Part shown: positions 52,416-62,389 of the stretch, piece after piece
Layout of the letters: each line of letters begins with the position of its first letter
How positions within the stretch are numbered: position 1 is the stretch's first letter
DNA from: CAWCUU01 sp963798855
GTDB lineage: Bacteria > Gemmatimonadota > Gemmatimonadetes > Longimicrobiales > RSA9
DNA: 64,000 bases
Assembly: GCA_963798855.1 (NCBI GenBank)
Contig: CAWCUU010000004.1
Location: 372,001 to 436,000 of the forward strand
Direction of reading: 5' to 3'
Notes under the pieces: model-generated
What the model saw: only the letters and a program-made list of their open reading frames with translations
Databases searched by the model: none
Told to the model about the DNA's origin: nothing
Position numbers and translations under genes: made by a program

Positions 52416-53003
52416 GGCCCCTTGACTCAGTGGAAGGAGAGGCTGCTTCGAGGGAGGATGAGCAGGCCCGGGAAGGTTTGGCAAGTGAGCGGCCCACGCG
52501 ACTGCGCCGGGCGCGGCTTCGCGGCCGCCGAGTGCGGCAGCCCCCCGCCCGGGCTCGCCATCGCCTCGCCCTTGCCGTGGCGGTCGCCTGTCAGAATTTC
52601 GCCGCGTCGCGCGTTTTATGGGTCAAGCCTGGTCACAGTGCGGTCACAACACCGTCCCCGGACGCTTTTCGGACAGGCCGCGAGGGGGCTTGACAGGACC
52701 GGAACGGCGCCCCACATATACCGAGATTGTTCAGCACGGCGGCTACGCCGCTGTTGCCGCCTCCCGGCCGGTGAGTTAGGATCCGGCCCGCGACACGCTG
52801 CCTGCTACACCGCTCGACTTCCTTCGGGAACGCCGATGCCCGGTTGGTCCGCAGAGACGCCGGCATCGTTGCTGGTTTCTTCTGAGACTGCGCTCGACGT
52901 GCCGACACGGCGCCCAACGGGACGCCGCAGCCCGAGTTGCGAGCGGACATCGCGCGCTCCGACGACAACCCGGTGTTCACCCCCAGGAACAACGGAAGGC
53001 AAC
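52416..53003. other. 588-base divergent region between the GH3 operon and susC
   Basis: Must hold the promoters for both arms of the glycan locus. The phased heptamers and a TTGACA element are listed separately. No gene-like open frame is convincing in this stretch. Confidence 0.6.
52621..52720 (+). promoter_or_regulatory. Three helically phased heptamers and a putative promoter upstream of susC
   Basis: GGTCAAG (52621-52627), GGTCACA (52631-52637) and GGTCACA (52642-52648) recur at 10-11 base steps, one helical turn, which is typical of an activator or repressor array. Downstream, TTGACA (52690-52695) stands 18-19 bases before an ACATATA element (52714-52720). If this is the promoter, susC would have a leader of roughly 275 bases. 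Seen directly; function inferred. Confidence 0.5.
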
Positions 53004-56000
53004 ATGAGCGACTCCATCCGGACTCCGGGAACCCCTCTGCTGTGGATGGCCATCGCGGCACTCCTGGTCGGGTTTCTCGGGCTTCCTCCCCGCCTCCAAG
53101 CTCTACAGCAGCCCCAGGCAGCGGCTCCGGACACCATCAGGGGTACGGTGACGGACGCTCAGACCGGCCAGCCGGTCGCGGGCGTGGTCGTCCAGGCAGT
53201 CGGAGCCAGAGGGAGCGCCCTGACCGACTCGGCGGGTCAGTACATGCTGACCGCCCCGACCAACGGCACGCTGGCGTTCAGCCACATCGCCTACCGCGGC
53301 ACCACGGTCGACATCGCCGGTCGGGCCCGGGTCAATGTCGCACTACAGGTCGCCGCCACGGAGCTGCAGCAGCTCGTCGTCACGGGGTACACCACGCAGC
53401 GGCGGGGTGACATCACCGGGGCCGTCTCGAGCGTCGCCATCGATGACGCCAACCGCCAGACCTCGTCGAGCATCGTGCAGAAGCTGAACGGCCATGTGCC
53501 GGGCGTGGTCGTGGAGAGCGGCGGAGCACCGGGCACGCGCAGCACGATCCGGGTCCGCGGGATCGGCTCGTTCCAGAACAACGACCCGCTCTACATCGTG
53601 GACGGCACGCCGGTCGAGTCGACGTACATGAACTTCCTGGACCCGAACGACATCGAGTCGATCCAGGTGCTGAAGGACGCCTCCGCCGCCTCGATCTACG
53701 GCTCGCGCGCGACCAACGGCGTGGTGATCGTCGAGACCAAGAAGGGCGGCGGCGGCGCGCCGAAGGTCACGGTGAACGCGAAGTTCGGCGTGGCCACGCC
53801 GACCAAAGGCTACGACGACATCCTGATCCAGGATCCGCTGGCCTACTTCCAGGTCGCGAAGGCGAGCTACGTGAACGCGGGCGAGCCGGTCCCGGCCGCC
53901 CTGACGGCGCTCTACGGTGACCCCGACAACCCCTCGATTCCGCAGTACATCTACGCCGGCGGGGATGCGGTCACCGGCACGGATCAGTGGGGCCGGATTC
54001 AGGTCGATGAGTCCAGGTATTCGTACCCGGGCACGCTGATCATGCCCGCGAGCCAGGGCACGAACTGGTGGGACGCCGTTTTCGGCCCCGCCCCGACGCG
54101 GGACGTGAACGTCGGCGTTTCGGGCGGCAGCTCCGACGCGCGCTACTACGCGTCCTTCGGCTACTTCGATCAGAGCGGCACCGCGGTCGGCAGCCGCTAT
54201 TCACGCGGAACGGTGCGGCTCAACACCGACTTCGGCAGTGGACGGCTGCACGTGGGCGAGAACCTGAACCTCTCTCTCGAGCTCAGCCACGGCGACCTTG
54301 CGAACGACGGCCTCGGCGAGAACAACATCGTCGGCAAGAACATCTTCCAGCAGCCGATCATCCCCCTCCGCGACATCGCCGGCAACTTCGCCTCCGGCAA
54401 GGCCAACCTGCTGGGGAACGACACGAACCCCCTGAAGCTCGCCGAGAACGAGGCCCACAACCTGAACACCAACACGCGGATGTTCGGCAACGCGTTCGCC
54501 AGCTACGACCTGACCTCCGACCTGACGGTACGCTCCTCGCTCGGCTTCAATCTCGGCCAGGGCGCCTACCGGACCTACACGCCGGCCACCCCCGAGAATT
54601 CGGAAGCGCTGTTCACGGATGCCTTCTCGGAGGGGCACAGCTACGGCATCGAGTACACCGAGAATACCACGCTGAACTACCAGCACACCCTCGGCGGTGT
54701 CCACAACATGACCGTCCTGCTCGGGCAGGCGGCCAGCAAGAACACGGGCCGCAACGAGGACGGCAGCGTCGGCATCCTCGTCAGCAACGATCTGTCGGGC
54801 CGTTACATCCAGGATGCGCTGGCCGATCCGAGCACCAAGGACGTGACCAGCGACGGATTCACGAGCACGCTGCTGTCCTATTTCGGCAAGCTCAACTACA
54901 ACTTCAACGACAAGTACTACCTGAGCTTCACGCTGCGCCGGGACGGCTCGTCGAACTTCGGGCCCGACAATCGCTGGGGCACGTTCCCCGCGTTCAGTGC
55001 GGGGTGGAGGCTGTCCAAGGAGTCGTTCCTCCAGGACAACGGCTTCCTGACCAACCTGATGCTCCGCTTCGGCTACGGCGTCACCGGCAACGCGGCGATC
55101 CCAACGGGCGCCGCCATCGATCAGTACGGCGGTGGCACGGGCGAGACGTTCTACAACATCAACGGCAACGGGCATACGCTCGCCACCGGCTACAGGCAGA
55201 CGAGGATCGGCAACCCCGACCTCAAGTGGGAGCGGGACAAGGAGAGCAATCTCGGCCTCGACGCCGAGTTCGCCGGGGGCAGGGCCAGCCTGACGGTCGA
55301 TGCCTATCGAAGGGACACCGACGACCTGCTCTTCGCTCCGATCGTTCCCGCCACGCAGGGCCAGGCCGCGCCGCCGATCGTCAACGTCGGCGCGATGCGC
55401 AACACGGGCTTCGAGTTCTCGCTCGGCTACCGCGGCACGTTCGGCCAGAGCGCTTCCTGGAACGTCAGCGTGAACGGGGCGCACTACAAGAACGAGATCC
55501 GCCAGATCGCGGGCGGCGTCGATTACTTCTTCGGCCCGGTCGGGACGCGCGAGAACGCTCACGTCACCATCAACCAGCTCGGCGAGCCCATCGGCGCGTT
55601 CTACGGCTACGTCGCCGAGGGCATGTTCCAGACGCAGCAGGAGATCGACGACCTGAACGCGCAGGCCCGCCAGCAGACGGGCGATCCGGGCGCCGAGTAC
55701 GAGCCGGGCGCCAAGCCGGGTCGGCTGCGCTTCAAGGACGTGAACGGTGACGGCGTCGTCAACGATGCCGACCAGACGATCATCGGCAGCCCGCACCCCG
55801 ATTTCACGGGCGGGCTGAACCTGGGCGTGAACTGGAAGCGTTGGGACCTGGGCGCCACGGTGTTCGGCAACTTCGGCAACGACATCTACAACTCCCAGAT
55901 GCGCTTCAACGTCTTCCGCAACTTCGAGCTGAACGTGCGCAAGGACCTGCTCGCCAACTCGTGGACGTGCGCGCAGCCGCAAGCGGACGGCTCGTGTCCG

Positions 56001-56351
56001 AACGGGGCGGTCAACCCGGACGCCAAGTACCCGCGGATCGATCACACGGACAACCTCAGCAACGGGCCGAGCAGCTTCTACATCGAGGATGGCTCGTACG
56101 TCAGGCTCCGCAGCGTCGAGCTTGGCTTCACCCTCCCGAACAACCTCATTCGGGGCTTCGAAAACGTCAGGGTCTATCTCCTGGGCGAGAACCTGTTCAC
56201 GATCACGGGCTACTCCGAGCTCGATCCCGCCCTGCCCGCGATCAACGCCAGCGGCTCCGTCGGCGATATCCGCGATCAGGCGCGAGGGATCGACCGTGGC
56301 GTGTATCCCACGAACAGGATCTTCAGCGTGGGATTCAATGTCTCGTTCTGA
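53004..56351 (+). CDS. SusC/RagA family TonB-linked outer-membrane transporter
   Basis: 1115 residues. Signal peptide, then the CarboxypepD_reg-like domain (TIRGTVTDAQTGQPVAGVVV, about 39-120), the QLVVTGYTTQRRGDITGAVS link, and the plug with DPLYIVDGTPVES and SIQVLKDASAASIYGSRATN (about 180-260). The rest is the 22-strand barrel ending NRIFSVGFNVSF. It moves oligosaccharides across the outer membrane with the SusD lipoprotein encoded 76 bases downstream. GGAAGG precedes the ATG. It is co-located with GH2, GH3, GH30 and deacetylase genes, so it is the likely importer for that glycan. Confidence 0.95.
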   Translation: MSDSIRTPGTPLLWMAIAALLVGFLGLPPRLQALQQPQAAAPDTIRGTVTDAQTGQPVAGVVVQAVGARGSALTDSAGQYMLTAPTNGTLAFSHIAYRGTTVDIAGRARVNVALQVAATELQQLVVTGYTTQRRGDITGAVSSVAIDDANRQTSSSIVQKLNGHVPGVVVESGGAPGTRSTIRVRGIGSFQNNDPLYIVDGTPVESTYMNFLDPNDIESIQVLKDASAASIYGSRATNGVVIVETKKGGGGAPKVTVNAKFGVATPTKGYDDILIQDPLAYFQVAKASYVNAGEPVPAALTALYGDPDNPSIPQYIYAGGDAVTGTDQWGRIQVDESRYSYPGTLIMPASQGTNWWDAVFGPAPTRDVNVGVSGGSSDARYYASFGYFDQSGTAVGSRYSRGTVRLNTDFGSGRLHVGENLNLSLELSHGDLANDGLGENNIVGKNIFQQPIIPLRDIAGNFASGKANLLGNDTNPLKLAENEAHNLNTNTRMFGNAFASYDLTSDLTVRSSLGFNLGQGAYRTYTPATPENSEALFTDAFSEGHSYGIEYTENTTLNYQHTLGGVHNMTVLLGQAASKNTGRNEDGSVGILVSNDLSGRYIQDALADPSTKDVTSDGFTSTLLSYFGKLNYNFNDKYYLSFTLRRDGSSNFGPDNRWGTFPAFSAGWRLSKESFLQDNGFLTNLMLRFGYGVTGNAAIPTGAAIDQYGGGTGETFYNINGNGHTLATGYRQTRIGNPDLKWERDKESNLGLDAEFAGGRASLTVDAYRRDTDDLLFAPIVPATQGQAAPPIVNVGAMRNTGFEFSLGYRGTFGQSASWNVSVNGAHYKNEIRQIAGGVDYFFGPVGTRENAHVTINQLGEPIGAFYGYVAEGMFQTQQEIDDLNAQARQQTGDPGAEYEPGAKPGRLRFKDVNGDGVVNDADQTIIGSPHPDFTGGLNLGVNWKRWDLGATVFGNFGNDIYNSQMRFNVFRNFELNVRKDLLANSWTCAQPQADGSCPNGAVNPDAKYPRIDHTDNLSNGPSSFYIEDGSYVRLRSVELGFTLPNNLIRGFENVRVYLLGENLFTITGYSELDPALPAINASGSVGDIRDQARGIDRGVYPTNRIFSVGFNVSF

Positions 56352-56427
56352 CAAGAATGCGCCCGGCGCCGGTCACCGGCGCCGGCCGTTCGGGCACTCC
56401 CGGATCGACCTGACAGGAAGAGGAGCC

Positions 56428-58224
56428 ATGAAATTTCTGCGGAAGCCTGCTCTCGCCATACCGACCGGCGCGGCGCTGTTCGCGATCCTCGTCTACGGCT
56501 GCAACGACTTCCTGACCCAGCCCCCGCAGGGGACGCTGAACGAGGTCACGCTCGCCAGCAAGGCAGGGGTCGAGGCCACGCTCGTTTCGGCCTATCGGCA
56601 GCTGGACATCTCCAACAACACCCAGAACTGGGGAGGCGCCGCGAGCAACTGGGCGCTCGATCTCCCCGGCGATGACGCCTACAAGGGATCCACCTTCGAC
56701 GACCAGCCGCCCGCCGCGGCTCTCGAGACGTACGCCTGGGGCTCGGGCGACGCGATGGACTACCTCGAGGGCAAGTGGCAGACCGTCTACGAGGGGATCT
56801 CGCGCGCCAACGCGACGCTCAGGCTGCTGGACAAGGTGAGGAACGACAAGCCGGGCGAGATCTCCGACGAGGAGGCCGCGAATATCAGGGGTCAGGCCAT
56901 CTTCCTGCGGGCACATTACCACTTCGAGGCCTGGGAGGTGTGGGGCAACGTGCCCTACTACAAGGAGGACGACACCGACTTCCGAAAGCCGAACGACCAG
57001 CCCGTGATCCCGCTGATCGAGGCGGACCTGCAGGAGGCCATGTCGCTCCTGCCGGCGACGCAGAGCGACTACGGGCGCGTGAACAAGTGGACGGCGGAGG
57101 CGTACCTCGGGCGTGTCCAGGTGTATGCCGGCGAATACTCCGATGGCCAGCAGACCCTGCGGGACGTCGTCGCCAGCGGGGTGTATTCACTCGAGCCGGA
57201 CTTCAGCAAGGTGTGGACGACGCTCGACCCCTGGCGCACCGGCCCGGAAAACATTCTGGCCTACCAGTCTTCGGCAAACGACGGCAATCCCAACGCCGAC
57301 AACGCCAACTGGGGCGAGCGGTTGAACTTCCCCCATTCCGGCAGTCCCTTCTTCTGCTGCGGGTTCCACAACCCGTCGCAGAATCTGGTCAACTTCTTCA
57401 GGGTCGATGCGAACGGACTGCCGCTGGCTCTGAGCGACCCGAGCTGGAACAACAACGACGCGGCGGTCGATGCATCCTTCACCGGTACCGTCGACCCCCG
57501 CCTGGACTGGACCGTGGGCCGGCCGGGCGTCCCGTACAAGGACTGGCCCTCGAGCCCCGACGGCAACGGGTACCCGGACGCGTCGTGGGTGCGAGACGTG
57601 CCGACCGATGGGCCGTACGTCCCGAAGAAGAACGTGCAGGAGTTCCAGGGAGTGGCGCAGCACCAAGCCCACGTCGGCTGGCAGCCGGAACAGCAGAACG
57701 ACATGCCCATACACATCTACCGCTACGCGGACGCGCTGCTGCTGCTGGCGGAGGCGGATGTCGCACAGGGCGACCTCGTGGAGTCCTGCAACCTCGTCAA
57801 CCAGATCCGGGAGCGCGCCAGCGTCGCCGTTCAGGGCCCTGGAACGAGCTCCAGCAACTGGTCCGTGCCGATGAACTCTCCGGCTATCACGTGGGCGAAC
57901 TACAAGATCGGGATGTATCCGTGTCCGTTCAGCAGCAAGGACTACGGGATCGAGGCCGTGCGCGCCGAGCGGCGGCTCGAACTGGCAATGGAGGGCCACC
58001 GCTTCTTCGACCTGCGGCGCTGGGGTGTCCAGAACTTCGGCGACACGCCGGACCACGTGATCAACGACATCTACCTGGCGAAGGAGAAGACCAGGCGGTC
58101 CTACCTCGCGAGCACGGGAGCGCAGTGGGCGGCCAGGAACCTGCTCTATCCGCTCCCGAATCAGGAGCTCGACCTCAGTGTCATCGACGGCGAGCAGAGG
58201 CTGAAGCAGAACCCCGGGTGGTGA
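56428..58224 (+). CDS. SusD/RagB family outer-membrane glycan-binding lipoprotein
   Basis: 598 residues. The leader ends ILVYGCNDF, the lipidated Cys, followed by the SusD signature FLTQPPQGTLNEVTLASKAG. TPR-like helices contain ANIRGQAIFLRAHYHFEAWE, and the C-terminal part has IYRYADALLLLAEADVAQGD and AVRAERRLELAMEGHRFFDLRRWG, all standard for SusD. It caps the SusC barrel and binds the glycan. AGGAG lies before the ATG, and a strong terminator follows, closing the susC-susD unit. Confidence 0.95.
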   Translation: MKFLRKPALAIPTGAALFAILVYGCNDFLTQPPQGTLNEVTLASKAGVEATLVSAYRQLDISNNTQNWGGAASNWALDLPGDDAYKGSTFDDQPPAAALETYAWGSGDAMDYLEGKWQTVYEGISRANATLRLLDKVRNDKPGEISDEEAANIRGQAIFLRAHYHFEAWEVWGNVPYYKEDDTDFRKPNDQPVIPLIEADLQEAMSLLPATQSDYGRVNKWTAEAYLGRVQVYAGEYSDGQQTLRDVVASGVYSLEPDFSKVWTTLDPWRTGPENILAYQSSANDGNPNADNANWGERLNFPHSGSPFFCCGFHNPSQNLVNFFRVDANGLPLALSDPSWNNNDAAVDASFTGTVDPRLDWTVGRPGVPYKDWPSSPDGNGYPDASWVRDVPTDGPYVPKKNVQEFQGVAQHQAHVGWQPEQQNDMPIHIYRYADALLLLAEADVAQGDLVESCNLVNQIRERASVAVQGPGTSSSNWSVPMNSPAITWANYKIGMYPCPFSSKDYGIEAVRAERRLELAMEGHRFFDLRRWGVQNFGDTPDHVINDIYLAKEKTRRSYLASTGAQWAARNLLYPLPNQELDLSVIDGEQRLKQNPGW

Positions 58225-58260
58225 GGCCGGGCAGCCGTTGAAGCTCGGCCGGGGTGTGAC

Positions 58261-58315
58261 ATCCCGGCGCGTGGACCCGAGAAGGATCGGGCTTCACGCG
58301 CCGGGATTCTTTTTG
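58261..58315. terminator. Strong intrinsic terminator after susD, shared with the convergent gene
   Basis: ATCCCGGCGCGTG (58261-58273) pairs perfectly over 13 bases with CACGCGCCGGGAT (58295-58307), followed by TCTTTTTG. The stop of the leftward CRTAC1 gene (58294-58296) lies inside the right arm, so the hairpin can also serve that gene. Confidence 0.88.
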
Positions 58316-60706
58316 TCGGGAGCGAGCGTGAACGCCCGGAGTGAATCCGCGTTGTCGGCGACCAGCACGGCCTCGCCCGCCGGTGTATGGATCAGGGCGA
58401 GGGCCCGGACATCCAGGGGAGCGACGAATCCGCTCTCTCCCGGCGGAACCGGGCCGAAGCCACCGCGGCCGTCGCCCTTCAGCCAGAGGCCCTTGCCGGC
58501 GTCGGCGCGCGCGGTATTCGGTTCGGCCTCGTAGGTGTTGCCGGCAACTAGGAGATCGGTATTGCCGTCCCCGTCCACATCGTGGACGAGGATGCTCCGG
58601 ATCGGTGAGATCTGCGCCAGGTTGGGCAGCCGGTGCGGGGTGAACGTCCCGTCCCCGTCGTTGTGCAGCCATACGCTGGCGAAGGTGTCCGCCTGGTAGT
58701 GGAGGGCCTGCCGTAACCGGGACCCGAAGATCTGGCCGACCGGGGCGGAGGCAAAGGACTCGAAGGTCGGGAATCGGATGGCGAGCTCGTTGATGACGTC
58801 GCCGAGCAGGGCGAGACCGTAGTAGGGGTACTCGTCGCCATCCACCTCCTGCGTGAAGATCGGGTCCATGATCCGATTGGCGTCGAAGTCGGCCGCGTAG
58901 ACGCCGAACCTGCTCTCCTTCGAGGTCGCGTAGCCGTAATTCAGCCCGAGATTGCCCGCGACGAGATCCATGCGGCCGTCGTGGTCGAGGTCGCCCTTCG
59001 CGAGGGCATACCACCAGCCGCGCATCGGGGGCAGGCGCATGGAGGCGGTCACGTCGCGGAAACGGTTGCCGCCGTTCTCGTAGAACCGGATCGGCATCCA
59101 GGTCCCGGCCGTCACCAGGTCCGGTCGGCCGTCCCCGTTGAAGTCCATCCACACCGCGGACGTGACCATCCCGCCGGGCTCGACCAGCTCGGGCGTGACC
59201 TCGCGGGTCACATCCGTGAAGCGGCTTCCGTCATTGCGCAGGATGTAGCTGCGCGTCGGCGTGGGGTAGCTGCGCGGGGTGAGTCGACCACCCACGAACA
59301 GGTCCTGCCGACCGTCACCGTTGAAGTCGGCGGCCTCGACGGTCTCGGTGCTGGTCTCCATGGGCGGCAGCACCCCTGCAGCTTTCACGAACCGGCCGTC
59401 GCCCTGGTTCATGTAGAGCCGGTCCTGATAGACACGGGAAGGCGCCAGCGCGCGGTAGCCGCCACTGGCGACATAGAGGTCGGGCCGGCTGTCACCGTTC
59501 GCATCGAAGAAGACGGCGCCCCAGTCGTCGGCCTCCTGGTCCGCCGCCCAGGGCTCATCCTTCGATTCGAGGAAGCGTCCGTCCGCCTGTTGCAGGAACA
59601 AGCGGCCCGGAGACCCCGCTGCGCCCCCGACGAACACGTCGTCCAGGCCGTTCCCATCCACGTCCGCGACGGCGAGGGGAGGTCCCTGCCGGGAAATCTG
59701 ATCGGGCAACAGCGGCTGCACCGAATAGTCGACGAGGTAGTCTTTCTCGCGGTGCTGGTAGGTCAGCCCTCGGTCCGCGGGCATGGGCCGAAAGAGTCTC
59801 GCTCCCGTCGCTCCCCGACCGGCCAGTGCGGAATCCGCCTCGCGGCCGTCGGCCGCCTCGCGCTGGTGCACGGTGACCACCTGATCCGCGCGAATCCCCT
59901 CCAGCACCTGCTGCCGTCCGTCCGGCCAGACGACGCGCAAGCTGTCCACGCGCTCGGCACGTCCGAGGCCGAAGTGCACGCGGTCATCCATGGTGGACAT
60001 GAAGCCGTCGTAGGGCGACTGCTCCATGTACTGCGTCCGGCCGCCGGCGGTGAGGATCAGCTTCGAGCCGAGCCCCCTCCGATTTCGCGAGTCGCCATCC
60101 AGTCGGACCTCCAGGAAGTGTGCGCCGCCGTTCGGGCGGCCGGTATTCTCGTATATGGCCGCGGGAGCGTCGAGGTTGTTCACGACGAGATCGAGCCGGC
60201 CGTCGTTGTTCAGATCGGCATACGCCGCTCCATACGAAAAGCCCGCCTGATCGAGCCCCCACGCACGACCGACGTCGCTGAAGGTCAGGTCGCCGTTGTT
60301 GTGGAAGGCGCGGTTGGGCAGACGGTACGCCTCGAGCTCGTCGAGCAACTCGGCCATGCGTTGCCGCGCCTGCCGCTCATCGGACAGCTGGCGCGCCACG
60401 TTGTTTTCGGTCTGGTAGTCGTAGTCGATCAGGGCCTTGGGATAGCCATTCGTGATGAAGATGTCTTTCCAGCCGTCGTTGTCGAAGTCGGCGAACAGCG
60501 GACCCCAGCTCCAGCCCGTGGAAGAGACTCCGGCCAGCCGGCCGACCTCGCTGAAGATGATTTTCCCATCCGGGCCGACGCCCTGATTCAACTGCAGCGT
60601 GTTGATATTGTATTGAGGAGCGGACCCTGGCCGCGTCATCCTCTGCAAGGCCCCGTAACCCGTCGACCCGCTGACCCGCTTGCTGGTGGCGAGGTCCTCC
60701 GGCATG
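58294..60706 (-). CDS. CRTAC1 / ASPIC-UnbV FG-GAP protein, C-terminal part
   Basis: Continuous from about DMMPEDLATSKRVSGSTGYG to the end FTLAPDKKNPGA, about 800 residues. It contains FG-GAP/VCBS beta-propeller repeats with D-x-D-x-DG calcium loops (DFDNDGWKDIF, DLNNDGRLDLV, DFNGDGRQDLF and others) and an ASPIC/UnbV domain (RVHFGLGRAERVDSLRVVWP, about 230-300). It probably binds ligands at the cell surface. Joined to the N-terminal part by removing one base near 60706, giving a ~1126-residue protein. Such proteins often accompany SusCD loci. Confidence 0.82.
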
Positions 60707-61678
60707 CATGTCCACCTGCAGGATGTCGGGCCAGCCGTTGTCGTCGAGATCGGCGATGTCGACGCCCATCCCCGCGTAGCTCGTGTGCCCCAGCCATTCG
60801 GCGGCCCTGTCGGTGAAGGTGCCGTCCCCGTTGTTGATATAGAGCACGTCCTGGGAGCTGATGTCGTTCGACACGTAGATGTCGGGCCAGCCATCCCGGT
60901 TCAGGTCCGCGACGGCGACCCCGAGCCCGTAGCCGAGCCGCCGGAGGATTCCCGCCCCTTCCGAGACGTCGGTGAACGTCCCATCCCCGTCGTTGTGGTA
61001 GAGCTGATCGAAGCCGGCTGGATCGGCCTTGTACGAGCCGAACATCGTCCGATCCGTCTCGACCTCGCGCGCGAATTCCTCCGGCGAGTTGTCGAGGACG
61101 TACAGGTCGAGGTAGCCATCGCGGTCGTAGTCGAGGAAGACCGCATGCGTGCTGAACCCGGTGTCGGCGACGCCGTGCCTTGCCGCCGCTTCGGTGAAGG
61201 TGCCGTCGCCGTCGTTGATGAACAGCAGGTTCGTTCGGTCCTTCGCAGCGGACGACGGGATGCCGGACATGGAGACGTAGATGTCGAGGTAGCCGTCGCC
61301 GTTGACGTCGGCCATGCTGGCGCCGGTGGCCCAGCGGCCGGTCCCCACGCCCGCCGAGTTCGGTGACGTCCTCGAAGCGGAAGTCGCCGCTTGTTCAGGT
61401 ACAGCCGGCTCGAGACCATGTTGCCGGTGAGGTAAGATGTCCGGCAGGCCGTCGTTGTCGACGTCGCCGATGGCCACGCCCGCGCCGTTGTAGAAGAAGA
61501 AGTCGTTCTGGAAGCCGTGCGACGCGGTGGGCGTGAGCGTGTTCGCGAAGCTGATGCCGGTCCGCTCGGGGCTCAGCAGCCGGAACAGCGGAGCTCGCTC
61601 GCGCCCACCGCAGGCCGCCAGGCAGCTACTGGCCAGCAGCAGGGCGACGCACACCGGCCGTCTGGAACACACGTTCAT
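60377..61678 (-). CDS. CRTAC1 FG-GAP protein, N-terminal part with several indels
   Basis: Starts MNVCSRRPVCVALLLASSCL with lipobox-like SCLAACGGR. FG-GAP motifs are clear (DVDNDGLPDI, DVNGDGYLDIYV, DYDRDGYLDLYV, DLNRDGWPDIYVS, DLDDNGWPDILQVDM). Between 61354 and 61435 three extra single bases scramble about 20 residues; removing them gives DIYLTGNMVSSRLYLNKGDF, then RFEDVTELAGVGTG. Near 60706 a further extra base sends the literal frame off course (stop at 60377). The intact gene would be 58294-61678. It is divergent from a related TPR/FG-GAP gene 0.9 kb away. Confidence 0.78.
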   Translation of the reverse strand: MNVCSRRPVCVALLLASSCLAACGGRERAPLFRLLSPERTGISFANTLTPTASHGFQNDFFFYNGAGVAIGDVDNDGLPDILPHRQHGLEPAVPEQAATSASRTSPNSAGVGTGRWATGASMADVNGDGYLDIYVSMSGIPSSAAKDRTNLLFINDGDGTFTEAAARHGVADTGFSTHAVFLDYDRDGYLDLYVLDNSPEEFAREVETDRTMFGSYKADPAGFDQLYHNDGDGTFTDVSEGAGILRRLGYGLGVAVADLNRDGWPDIYVSNDISSQDVLYINNGDGTFTDRAAEWLGHTSYAGMGVDIADLDDNGWPDILQVDMHAGGPRHQQAGQRVDGLRGLAEDDAARVRSSIQYQHAAVESGRRPGWENHLQRGRPAGRSLFHGLELGSAVRRLRQRRLERHLHHEWLSQGPDRLRLPDRKQRGAPAVR

Positions 61679-61886
61679 GGGCTCGACTCGGATCGAGGAC
61701 CGGGCAGCATCTGCGCGGGGCGAGCGGCGTGAATGGACGTGGATGTCGGCAATCGGGTGAGGACGTCTCGCGGGGAGGGTACAGCACCGGTATTCCCTCG
61801 TCAAGCATGAGGATAGTGGGGATTCCCCCATCGTATCCTGCCGCCGGCGGGCCGACCCCTTGACAACCCTCGGTTCGTTGGCGCCC

Positions 61887-62025
61887 GTGCCCGGCCGGTC
61901 CCCTGACCCGCTTGTGCTTGCTACGAGACCCGCGCGCGGGCTTGAACCGGTCACACGCAGGCACGCAAGCGGGTCACGCAAGCGGGCAGGGATGAAAAGC
62001 CGGGCACGAACGACCGCACACGCAC
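61887..62025. repeat. Direct repeat unit 1, palindromic, left of the S23-like fragment
   Basis: Begins GTGCCCGGCCGGTCCCCTGA and ends with a 61-base block (61965-62025) opening GCAAGCGGGTCACGCAAGCG and closing GACCGCACACGCAC. The same two blocks recur at 62286-62419. TGACCCGCTTG near the start is the inverse of CAAGCGGGTCA near the end, so each unit can fold. Confidence 0.8.
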
Positions 62026-62104
62026 GGGCACACGCACATGGGGAGGATCCCCTGGGCATCGAGGCCGGTCTGGCCATTCCTCTGGCCCGTGGTCCGCGTC
62101 AGCT

Positions 62105-62389
62105 TTGGGACCGACCCGAGCCCGGGAGTTCAATCGCGAGGTTCGCCAGCTCCTGGACGACCTTCCGAGGGGACACGCCGACTCTCGCGACAACCTGAAG
62201 CGCGCGGCCAAGTCCGTCACCCGGAACGTCGCCGAGGGGTCGCCCTGCCCCCCCGTGTGCGGGTGCGTGTGCCTGTGCGTCGGCCGTGCCCGGCCGTTCC
62301 CCCTGACCCCCTTGCGCTTGCGTAGCCCGTGCCCGTGCCCAGGGTTCTTGACGGAGTCGCAAGCGGGTCACGCAAGCGGGCACGAATGA
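62105..62389 (+). pseudogene. Truncated four-helix-bundle (23S rRNA intervening-sequence/S23) protein gene between repeats
   Basis: In the frame from TTG 62105, the first ~45 residues read REFNREVRQLLDDLP and then NLKRAAKSVTRNVAEGS. The last block is the core helix signature of PF05635 four-helix-bundle proteins (typically LRRAALSI..NIAEG). From about 62243 the frame runs into the GTGTGCG-rich repeat and gives Cys/Val/Pro-rich text, so helices 3 and 4 are missing. Inverted arms 62020-62037 and 62263-62280 (17 of 18 bases match) bracket the coding piece. S23 proteins are encoded in rRNA intervening sequences or stand alone; the related Avd serves diversity-generating retroelements. No reverse transcriptase is present here. 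Confidence 0.6.
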
